From: Hepsetus odoe
Lineage: Eukaryota > Chordata > Actinopteri > Characiformes > Hepsetidae
Direction of reading: 5' to 3'
Assembly (NCBI GenBank): GCA_017165825.1
Contig: CM029386.1
Location: 21,802,694 to 21,866,693 of the forward strand
DNA: 64,000 nucleotides
Both the position numbers and the translations under genes were made by a program. The notes under the pieces were generated by a model that was not told where the DNA came from, searched no databases, and saw nothing but the letters and a program-made list of their open reading frames with translations. Shown one piece after another: positions 39,901 through 52,340 of the stretch. Numbering within the stretch: position 1 is the stretch's first letter; each line of letters opens with the position of its first letter.

Positions 39901-42900
39901 TCCAGGAAACTACTCCGTCTATGAGTTTGTCGCACCAACATTCTGCAGTGCGGTTTACTGTGCAGGTAACTGATGATCTAATGAGTTCTAGACTCACAGG
40001 ATTTTGAATGAATGTTTTCTCTATTTTAATATCAGTTTTCATCAATATCAAAGTCTGCCAAAACACTCATGGTCATTGGCTTTAAAGCTAAACGTTTAAC
40101 ATGAAATTGAATCAATTTCAGACACAGAGTCTGACAATGTCTTTGGAGTGGTAGTCAAAACAAGATTCGCAAGCTTCTTTAACCCAGAATTTGAAAGAGT
40201 TTAAATGTTATTCTCCCTCAAATCTCTAAATACAATTATAATTCAGTTATAATTCAAAACAATTTTAAAATAAAACCTCCTTTTAAAGAAACATAAAGCA
40301 GATCATATATAGTAGATTAGGAACCGACACACTGAAATACAAACAGAGTCAAGGTTTTTAATATAAAAATGCTCACTATTAAAGCATTATGTAAAGTGCT
40401 GCAACTTATTCATGACATTTATGAATTTGAGAGACTAACCGTCTAAATCCATATCTGGTTGAATGTAATGTTTGTCTTATGTTCAACAATTTAGATGTGA
40501 ACACCATCATCTCAGCATCAACAGCAAAACCAGCATCCATGAGCACTCCAATAAACACAACTCCAAGTAGGTCTTAAGAGAAACCCTCATCTTAGAGCTG
40601 CTCTTTATAGAAACCTTCTGTATAAATATGTGTTAAATATTTGTTCAATATTCTCCATTCAGTTCTGAGCACTATCACAACACCAGCGGCAACTAGCACT
40701 GCAGTCACCACGACTCCAGGTAGGTCATAAGAGAGGCTATTATGAATCAAAGAAAGGTGGCTGTGTTATTTATGCTGTAGGTCATCGGCAATTAAAAGAA
40801 GGCAACAATGCATGTTACTGAAGATGATATACTGGTTTATGTTTGAAATTGACACCGCACCTACCGGAGTTCGGTCCTGGTCTCTGGAGCACTTGCCTGG
40901 TTTTCAGCACCTCCCTTCATTATCTAGAATCTGCAACACCTGAAGCCGGGGTTATTTTAATGTTGCTCAGCAGATCCAGAGTCTATCAGTGCTGAAACGT
41001 TGCGCTGCCTGACAGGTATGCCGGTGATCCAGAATCATTTTATAGTGACAGTTTCCACACATGAGGGGTGAGATGGTGAAGTTTTACGCACGGTTCTGTA
41101 TACAGTTCCGCGCCGTATTCGACCACCCATCCCATGGACTATCCGGAGGGGACAGACTGCTACGGATCCGGCAGGGGGCATGCTCAGCCGTGGGCTATGC
41201 ACCCAAATTCCGTGGTGGTTGGTTGGTTTTCCGAGTGGGCATGCATGAGGATCTCCAATGGGAGTTGGCCTGAAGGGACGTGGGGCTATTTCTGGATGAG
41301 GTCATCAACCTAACAATCCGGTTCGACCACCACGACCGCTCACTGGGAGTCTTTCCCAGTCATCGTTGGTCCGGGTGTATCCCACAAGGGAGCCCGAGGG
41401 GCAACAGAGAGGATGCGGCCCTCCAAGTGGAGGCTTTGCTGGTATTGCGATAGTCCTAGGCACTGGAAAAAGGACTGTCCATCTTTAAGAAAAGACAATG
41501 TGATGATTTCTCATTCTGATGCTAATTTGTCTGTTAACAAGTTCCTTTTACGAGTTGCTGTGGGTTGTGGTGATGATATGTTCTAAGTTTTAGCACTGAG
41601 AGACTCTGGATTGGCTGAGCAACATTTAAATAACCCTGGCTTCAGGTGTTGCAGATTCTGGATGTTGAAGGGAGGTGGTGAAAACCAGGCTAGTACTCCG
41701 GAGACCAGGACCGAACTGGCGCCATGACAGAAATCTAACATAAATTAATAAAGATAAAGATAATATAGTTAGTTTTCATTACTTTCAATTCAGGTCAAAT
41801 AATGCTGTTGTTAAATTTGACACTGATTTTATTTTGATTTTATGTACAACTATCTACTCCTGCAGCCCAAACACTAGATGAACTACTCAATTTTCAACTT
41901 TCTGAGATTTTGATTTTTTTAATGAACCAGATACATTCTACTTTCAATGCCAGCAACTCTAAAGTGCATTCAGTCATTGAAAATACAACGAACAGAGTAC
42001 CATTGCCTTTGTCTATAGTTATTCGATTGTTTGTTTATGTAAATATTTGTATACCTCTTAAATATTCAGCGGTTTCCTTTATTTAAGTCATGAGATTTGT
42101 AACGTAAAATATGAGACACATCTTTAGAAATTTCACAATAAAATTTCTCTATAGTAAAATTCATGGTACTGCAAATGTGTAACAGTGGTGAGGTCTATAT
42201 TAGGAGTGATGAATGCTAAGCCTTTTCTTGCTTGAAATAGTGATGGATAGAGTGGCAGATGAAATTACACAGTCGTCCCTAGACTAAGTATGTAGCAGTA
42301 AATAAACTACAATAAATAAAGGGATAAATTATTTAGGGTGATAACAAATTAAAATGATAATATATTCATTGCCTTATGTTCTCTATATCCAGAATATGAG
42401 AGAACATGAAATTTCCATTTAAATGTGTGTAGAAAAACTTTTAATCTAACCTTTCAGATGTGAGAACCATCACATCAGACTCTCCCACAACTCCAGCAGC
42501 CACAAGCACTGAAGTGACCATGACTCCAAGTAGGTCAACAATGATCATTTTTCAATATAATATTTATAATCAATTAGTCCACAATCATTTTTTCTGTATA
42601 ATAAAATAAATAACATATTAAAATTTTACTAGATATGTTTGAAGGTAGTATGGCAGCCTAAGGCTCTGAAATAGAAGTGATGATTGTTCAGCTTTTTCTA
42701 GTTTGCAATACAAATAGACAGGCATTCCTGGATTGATTGTAGAGCAGAAAATAAATGACAGTTTTAAGGCTAATAAAAAATAAAACAAAAAGTACTTAGA
42801 GCAACTTATGTTTCTTATATCAATAATCTAAGTAAAAATAAAACTTGTTTTGAAATATGTGTAGAAAACTTTGTTTTATTTCCACCTTTCAGATGTGAGC

Positions 42901-45900
42901 ACCATCACAGACTCTCCCACAACTCCAGCAGCCACAAGCACTGAAGTGACCATGACTCCAAGTGGGTCATTCAGGAAATTCGTAACATATTTTAGGCTCA
43001 TGCATGAAATCATAGAAAATATAAAGAAGAGAATTTTCTATAGATATTTAATGCAATTGTTGTACGTGGGTGTTAGGTTCTCTAACTAACATTCAATTTG
43101 ATTATCTTGCTTGACACAAACAGTTTTTAAATAAAAAAAGTACATACATGACTTTCTGTTTCATATACCTAGAATATAAGTAAAAAATAATATCTGATTT
43201 TAAAATATGAGTAAAATTTGTTTAATTTCCACCTTTCAGATGTGAGCACTGTCACACCAGAGTCTTCTTCAACTCCAGCAGCCACAAGTACTGAAGTGAC
43301 CATGGCTCCAAGTAGGTCATTCAGGAAATTCATGAGTTTTATTTTGAGAAGATATTTTCAAATGGACAGAAGGCAGATTTATATATATATACAAATTACT
43401 ACATTTAACACAGAGAATATGAAAAAAATTAAATATTTTATAGAAATTAGTGCATAGAGATAATATTTGGTTAACATTCATGTTTTAGATGCGAGCACCA
43501 TCACACCAGTCTGTACTACGTAGAGCGTAAAGCTTTAATAAGCAAACTATGCCCAGAAAATTAAACACAGATAAACTTCCAGGAAACGTACAGATTAACA
43601 AAGACCGATGCTCTGCTCTCACTCACTGGGGCTTTTAAAGCCAACCCCAAATGAAGCACATCTGTTACGTCAAACAGGTGTGCTCTCCCAAGACCTGAGC
43701 AGAGTGCCATCTAGTGTGACAGAATCCCCCCCCCAAGAGGCACCGCTCCTGGGGCGGCAAACCCTGCCCCACCAAGAGCAGAGTCCCAGAGAGGAGGATG
43801 TTAAAGAAACACACAAGCAAAATCCAATGGGTCCCTTGCAGGACCAAAGTATGCCCTTCTTTCACCACGTTCCTCAAGACAGGTATTTGGATGCAGCCCT
43901 CAAAGCCCTGTTTTGTCCTCGGTTCTGGAAACATTCCCGAGTTCCCGACCATCTCCTCTAAGGGGCGTGAACACAAGCATAAAAGGACATCATCCTTCAT
44001 TACGAGCTTGGGTAAAGTCATTCTTCTCCTGCTCCTTAACCGAGCATGGACCTTTACCCCAGGTTCCTTGTCTTCTCTAATAGATGCCCACATGGTTTTC
44101 AATGCCCCGCTTTTGAGTCCTTCCTCACTGAGTGGACATGAGTGTCTTCACCTGTGGCTTTCCCAACCTGGCGTAACCCCCGTTAAAACGCGCTAAATGC
44201 ACTTCCATACTTACCGTTACTTGGAATTGTTCAGGAAATGTTTCTGATTCTGACTGTCTCAGAGTCAGGAAGTTCAGAAGTCCAGTTGCAAAGGGAGATG
44301 TTCAGGCCCAACCCTCTGAAGCTAAACTAAAATAATGCTGCGGGCAAATATGTAAGAATCACAGCCTTTATATAAATGTGTGTGCATAATATTTGCTCTA
44401 TGTCTATCTTTTGAAACAGGCACTGTCACATCCATCTCTCCCACAACACCAGCAGCCACTATCACGAATTTGACCACGTCCCTGTGTAGGTCCCGAGAGA
44501 AAATTCTCAGCATTTTAATCTTACAATAACTTTGTGTTTTAAAATATATGCCATAGTATGTAAAAGAGTTTAACACAATGTTAAAAAAAAACTGAAACAC
44601 ATTGTGGATTATTATGAACGTTTGCAGATTGATGTTTCAATATAAATCATATGTTTTATGGGTTAATTATGAGAAAAAACTACCTGCTAAATGCCATTTG
44701 AATCAGACCTACATTATAAGCAACAATTCTGAAAGTAAAGGCTGAAAAAGTAAAGTGTAGAAAAGATCTCAGATTATTCAAAATCCTGTGTGAAATGAAG
44801 AATTATATACACATTGAATTTAAAGTTCAGGCAAAGTTTAAAATGACCTCTACACTATTTTATAAACAGTTCATGAAAAAGCTTCATCACTGGCCATTAA
44901 CGCCACCATGCATGTCAGTAAGACTTGTTAGAAGTAAAGAAAATGGGAAATAAAGTATATAGTGACAGACCTCTGCATTTAGCCCATGCAAACACCATGC
45001 AACAGTGGGCAGCTATTGAAAGCGCCCGGGGAGCAGTGACGGGGACGGTTCCTTGCTCAAGGGTACCTCAGGGCAACCTACTGGTGGGGAATCGAACTCA
45101 CAATATTCCGATGCGGGGGAAACTCCCTAACCACTGGGCCACCACTGCCCACGGGGTGGCGGTGGTCTAGTGGAGTGGTGGTCCTCTATGGATCTATGGC
45201 TCAAGAGGTCCCAGGTTCAAATCCCACATCAGGGTTCCTAAGCAAAACCTTTAACCCTTAATTGCTCTGGGGAAACTGTCCCTGTCATTATGGGGGCAGC
45301 GGTGGCCTAGTGGTTAGGGAGTTGCCCCTGCATCAGAAGATTGTGGGTTTGATTCCCTCACAAGCAGGTTGCCCTGAGGTACCCTTGAGCAAGGTCACTG
45401 CTCCCTGGGCACTTTCAATAGCTGCCCCCTGCTGCATGGGTTAAATGCAGAGGTTCAATTTCGTTGAGGTTCACTGTGTGCTGTGCTGTGACCTCGCAAT
45501 GACAAAGGTTGTCACTTTCATATGATTCAATGAAAAAGTGAACTGATTGTCTTTCTCTTTTAGTTCAGATGATCACAATGTCTCCACAATGCCAGGTTTG
45601 TATCATTTGAAAATTATAACACTTCCTATTTCTGGCTAATAATCAATCATCAAGATTTTTAATAGTCAAGTAAATGTTTGCAGCTTCTTGTTTCAGAATA
45701 ATTTTTCAGCAAAATGTGCAGACGACCTGCTTAACCTCATTATGAACAGCGCTAATCCTGTGCTGCCACTAGACGTAAGTACTGTAGTTAAAACACAAAC
45801 ATGGACATTGGGCCACATGATGGGGGTTTTAATCTATGCATCAAATCTTACCAATGTTTCTTTAGAATGTTTCTTTAGGTTAGTTTTCTGCATTCTTTTA

Positions 45901-48900
45901 ATCTCTTCTTCAGGTTGTAAAATATGTGCTTCAGCAGCAGCTTCTGAATGCAAACATGTACTCAGGAAATAAAATGCTGAACATGACGGAGACGTTTGTG
46001 TCCACGCTGGTGAAGCCGACGGAGACGACTGACTCTGTTAATTTCACTCTGCCTGGTTTAGGTAGATCATTTTTTAAATGAATTAAAGGAACTTTAAACA
46101 AATGAACACATTGAATTTCCATTCACTGTGCAGAGAACACAGGTAGGGATCCTGAGCTGTGGTTCATCATGAGAAAGGTTAAAGTTTATAATTTTGTGCT
46201 GCTTTCTCTCAGATGTTCAGGTCTTCGCAGTGGGACCGAAAACCTCGTTGAACAAAATCCCTCCACTCAGTTTAAACGATGCTCAGATGGATATGGACCT
46301 TGTCCAGATTTCAAAGAATAACAAAGGTACAGTAGCAATACTTTGGTGTTTGCATTTATCTGTTGTACACTTTCTCCAATTCCTGCCATCCAAAATAAAT
46401 AAAAATTAATGTTATATAAAAAATTTTTTTTCTTCCAAGCAAGTCAGGTACATCAATTCCTCCCATGGTTAAGTCAGTTATTGTCACAGTAGATGGCACT
46501 CTACTCTGACTTTATAAGCCCCAATGAGTCAGAATAGAGCGTCCATCTTTGATGTTTTGTGTTTTTACGCACATAAGATTGTTTTATGTCTGCACAAATA
46601 AAGCCAAGTTCACAGATACCTGGGTCTGCACATACATCCAACCCGCACCACCACCCAAGCATTACAGTTATACTCATTCAGGAATGCTAAATGATAGCCA
46701 TTGGAATGTTACATCCATGTGAGAGAGAGGTTTATTAAAAATTTTGCTTCGTTTTTGTTTTATGCACTGGAGATTGGATGGTCAGATACAAAAGGTGCAT
46801 GAAAAATATGATCTCACATCCCATTTTCATGTTTGACCTGAAACCCAAATGTCTTCAGGCACTACCAAAGACAAATGAATTGGCCTTACTGTTCCTACAC
46901 ACTCCCAGAATCAATCCAGCCTTTTGTTGGGCCTTTACAAGCCAGCGTAAAAAAACATCTGTGGCTGAACCTGTACTAAAGTTTTTCTTTGACTGGTAAC
47001 TTTCCAGGTGCAACATGAACAAAACCAATCATTGTGTTATAAAAGCATGAAAAAAAGTCCCTTTATGCTTTAAAAATGAAACAATGGGACAGCTGTAAAA
47101 ACAGCAACTTACAGCTTTTGCATAAGACCAGCTTTATTTATTGAAAATAAAATTATTATATCTTGTTCCAGATAGACTCACAAGCCACAATTTAATGCCC
47201 ATAATCTTTTCAGCAGTCACTATATAGACATTAATCATGCAACTCAATGATGTCTGCTTTACAAGCACTAAAGTTCCCGTTGAAGCCTGAATAGACTGAT
47301 AAATCAGTGTCCGTTATCACTCCAGCTTCATTATCCTGTCCAGTTCTCCTGTCAGTTCAGTCTGACTGTAATGATGTTCTTGTCTTTCCAGGATCGGCTG
47401 CTGTGGCCTTCATGAGTTTCTCCAATTTGGGGTCCATGCTGAGCCCAAGCCTTTTTAACACAAATAAAAACACTGAAAAAACCATGATGTCCACCATAGT
47501 GTCGGCCACGCTGCCCAAAACCCCCAACAAACAGCTCAGCACACCAGTCAACTTCACTCTCCAACACAATCAAGTCAGTTTTTTATCAATATATATTTAT
47601 AAAACACAATATATTAGATTTTACATTTACTTTTCTATTGTTAAAATCTCTGAATTGATATAGGCTAGTTTTAAAAGTGACAGTATGTTTACAATAGGTA
47701 ATATTCCAACCGAATTTAAGAACTTTGCAAAAAGCATTCGTTACTTTTTATTTTAGGGCCGTAAACCTGAATCAAATCTCACCTGCGTGTACTGGAAGGA
47801 CTCAGGATGGGTTGAAGATGGTTGTCAGGCCATCAGCTTCAGCAACACCTACACCGTGTGTTCCTGTGTTCACCTCTCAACCTTCACTCTCATCATGGAA
47901 AGCAAAGTGAGTCTTTGTTTTCGGTTATTTAAGACCAAATTGGTTGCAGCAACAAATGTGTATGTAGTGATGCTAAAATAATAGACTTGGTTCAAATAAC
48001 GAGAAGGAAACCGGGAGGAGAAAGAGGTCAAATCAACAGCGTTTCCTGTTCATGTTTGCAGGACTATCAAATTGTTTAATAAAACATGAAGATCTATTCA
48101 GTAAATCCGAGTTTTAACTGTGTAAAGTTTCCTGATTCTGCTCATATTTTTCTTTAGATTTTTTTCAAAGAAGCATCTGGATTTAGCCTCTTGGATGAGA
48201 TTCTCAACAGCACATATTTAGAGTTACCACCAAGTGTAAGAAACACTCGACTCATCCATTCCTTACTTGCACAGTGATTTGATGGATGTCGATGCTGGCT
48301 GCTTGCGTTTCTAACTCTGTGTATCTTCGGGGACGGGTTAGGTTGTCGTTGAAACTTTGCAAAAAGTGATGAATGAAAGCCTCTGGACTACTGGACCAGT
48401 CACCCAAACCGACGTGTTCTATGCAAACAAAATATTGGCTGCTACTGAGAAACTGCTGTCGGTACTGGTGATGAAAACAGACACCTACAATATCATCCCC
48501 ATATCTCTTCCAAATTTAGGTAAAATAAATAGGAATGAATAAAAAATACACTTTATTGAATGATACAGAAATGGGTTATTTTGTCTAATTCTCTGGAATT
48601 TTTGTCCGGCAGAGGTTCAAGTATTGATGGTTGGACCAAATGCTACCCTGGGAACCATCCCTAAACTCTACACCAATTCATCTTACTTAGACATCGACAT
48701 CATTGGAATTGCAAAGGAAAACAACGGTATGGATTCTTCCTTCACTTGTGGGATTAATTCATAAGGTCTTCTTTTGTGCATTATCCTAAAACTGTATCTG
48801 TAGACCTGACTTAATGTCCAAGATGGTTCCGAGATGTGCTGTTTGTTTATTACATCCCTTCTGTTTTCTTTTCCAGCTCTAGTCTTTAAACAGTCATGTT

Positions 48901-49778
48901 TAAACAGTTTATTAATTTATATCTTTGTCTTTAGGATCAGCTGCTGTGGCCTTAATGAGCTACATCAACTTTGCAGACATGCTGGGTACCAAACATTTTA
49001 ACACAACTGAAGAAACAGAGAAGACCATGATGTCCAACGTGGTGTCGGCTACGCTGCTCAAAACCAACGACACACGGTTGACCAAACCCGTCAACATCAC
49101 TCTGAAGCACATTGCAGTGAGTCACTGGATTTCTAGTACAGAAGACGAAGCCAGATTTCAGCACTAGATCCCAAATTTTCCATTTAAACAGCAAGAACTT
49201 TAACTGAATATTATTTTGTGTGATTCTGCTTTAAACCTAGCTCAGGCTAAACTTTAACATTAGTTCTACAAAGTGTAGAAGGTCCCAACAAAGCTCAGTA
49301 TACTGTCTGAAACCTTGACCCTGTTAGCCAACCCCAGGACTGCCATATAAGGAGTTGTTACCACAGAGGTTACACAATTAGCATAGATCTGTTCCTGGAA
49401 GTCCCGTATGGGGTAACGCGTCGGCCAGTAGTCCAGGCCAGGGTTATAATGATTCAGTTCAGTCATTATTGCTACTGAGAGAATTAAATGTAACTAAACC
49501 AAGCACAAATACAGTGATTGCAAAGACATTATAAATGGCTTAAAACATTGTTATTCTTTAAATGATGTTTTTATTATTATTTGTAGGAGTTCAACCCTAA
49601 TGGTACTCTCTCCTGCGTTTACTGGAATGAGACTGAGTGGACTGTTTATGGCTGTTACCCTCTCCAGACCAACATTAGTCACACTGTGTGCTCCTGTGAT
49701 CACCTGTCAACCTTCGCTCTCATCATGCAGACCAACCCAAGTAAGGTAAGATCCAATATGCAACCAACTCTGTGTGTA

Positions 49779-49812
<34 letters not shown>

Positions 49813-50730
49813 TATGCAGTAACAGGTAAATCAGGTCTACTGGCCAAGTAGCCCCAAGTAGGTAAATACAGTGATGATGTATCTTTATGTATTTCCAGGA
49901 TAATCCATACTATGAGCATGGACCAACCAATGACAATGACAACAACCAATCATCGTACCTGATCAACCCAAGTAAGGTAAGAGACTGGAAAAGGAACTAG
50001 GAAGTGACTGCTCATCACTTTCTGGGGGCTGCTATTTACATAGTTTTTTCGCTATTTAAAGTGCCCAAAGAGCAGTGATGGGGATAGTACCTTGCTCAGG
50101 GGTAACTCAGTGCAAGCTACTGTAAGACCATGATACAGTACACCATCACGGCCTTTCCAGCAGTTCTAGGGAAACAGGAAGACCTGTTATAAATATTTTG
50201 CCTTGAATTTTACACTGCATGTGAATATGAAGCCAATTAAAAGTGTTTCTAGTAAGATATTATATTCAGCTAAGATCCAATATGAAACCAACTTTTTACA
50301 GTTCCCATGAAAGCGACTCCCATTGTGGGAAATATATGTTTAGGATGTACACACAGTGATGATTTATCTTTATGGACATTCAGGATGCACATTTGGAACA
50401 TGGAGCCATCGATGACAATGACAATGACCAATCATTGTACCTGATCAATATCATCGCTGTGTCAGTGGGACTGGTGTTCCTGAGCTTGGCTCTGATGACC
50501 TTTGGCTTTGGTCCTAAGAACCCGAGAGTCAACAACTCAGCCAGGATCAACCTCTGCATCAGTCTGTTCCTGGCTCAGCTCCTCTTCCTGCTGACACAGA
50601 GTTTCTTGCAGTACATCAAAAAAACGCAGGTGAAAAGAGCTGTTTTGGTTTTTATCTCATCTCAGGAAATGTATGCACTTATGCAGAAAAAATGCAAAGC
50701 TACAATAAAGGCAGCATGAGCATCAGTCTT

Positions 50731-50786
<56 letters not shown>

Positions 50787-52308
50787 CAGTTATGTGCAGT
50801 GCTGGCAGGTGTTCTACACTTCCTCTTCCTCTCTGCATTTGTGTGGATGTTCATTGAAGCTGTCCTGCTCTTCACCTCTGTCAAGAACCTCAGAAAGATG
50901 AAATCAAAGCAGAGGAAGATGTTGGACTGGAAGGCTTTAGTGTTTATCGGTTACATCGTTCCTCTGGTAATTGTGGGCATTTCCATGGGAACCGTTCAGG
51001 ATGGATACAACAATGAGACGTGAGCAGAGATGATAAAATATTAGCTCACTGACCTATTAATGCAGACTGATCCTGTTTCATTTCTTATAATAAAGTTTTC
51101 AGTCAAAGTTTCTTGTTGTAACATCTGTATTATTTGTTCCTCCAGATGCTGGATCAAGAGTGATTTTGTGTGGAGGTTTCTGGGTCCTGTGTGTTTTATT
51201 CTAACAGTAGGTCCTCAAACATCTGCACACTACAGATTTACCTTCAGTATGGCTCAGACACATCATAAACACATACATTGAGATTTGTAATTCTATAACT
51301 TTGTCCCACAGTGGCAAAACAGCAAAACTCCTTGAGAGGACACGATGTGGCCCCACAGGGAACCACACAAAGCCCTTTTCCACCAACAGAGAACCAGTTC
51401 TCAAACCAGTTCTGAGCAGGACTCTATGAGGCTTGGTGCTGTTTGATGAAACAACCGGCACTTCCTCCAGTTTAGAGCGAAAGCACTGCCATCAAGGATA
51501 TGGTATCAATAGAGGAGATGATGAGAGATGTAAACAGAAACCCACTAAAGCTCACTAAAGTCATGGTTACTGTTGACTGACTTTTTTCAGTACCAGAACT
51601 GAGCCCAATCCCGGTCAGTAAATAAAAACTAACATACACATTTCCCACGTATGGGATCGTCCCATGTAGATGACTCGTAGATGCTCACACTTTTGTTAAC
51701 ATTCAACTCAATGTCTGTTAATGCAGCTGAACTTTAAGCAGACTATAAAAGACTGCCAACTAAACTTCACCTCCCCTGAGGTACCCTTGAGCAAGGTGCT
51801 GTCCCCATCAGTTCGCTCCTCCCTGTGATGGGCTGGCAACCTGTCCAGGGTGTGTCCCCCGTCCTTCACCCTGTGTGAGCTCGGATGGACTCCAGCACCC
51901 CCCGCAACCCTGCTTAGGACAAGCAGGCCAGAAAATGAATGAATGAATGAATGAATGAAATTCACCTCTAGCATTAACTTAAACTTCAAATCTAGTCCTA
52001 ACCCTAAACACAACCTGCTGATTATTCAGCAGAAAGTTTCTCAATGAAATTATCTGTAGCTTATCTAAAGGGAATCATCAAAATAAAACGAGACCTTATG
52101 TTTTTTTTCTTTTTTACTAATTCGTTATCATGTTTGCAGCTCAACGTGATCCTCACCATCTTCATCATAGTCAATCTCACTTTGACTCTGGCACGACTGA
52201 ACAGCGATCGATCTCGTATCAGACAACACAAGTAACCAAAAACCTGTGTTTTCACATTTTCACAGTCTGACACACCTGAAACATTTCTGTATATGATCTC
52301 ATTTCCCT

Positions 52309-52340
<32 letters not shown>

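Noticed and set aside
42458..43511. CRISPR-like array of regularly spaced repeats
   Set aside because: The repeats are protein-coding exons with splice sites, spaced hundreds of bases apart, in vertebrate DNA.
43665..44102. A 145-codon minus-strand gene
   Set aside because: It overlaps an LTR and its adjoining internal 3' sequence, has no recognisable domain and no paralogue, and is best explained as retroelement sequence.
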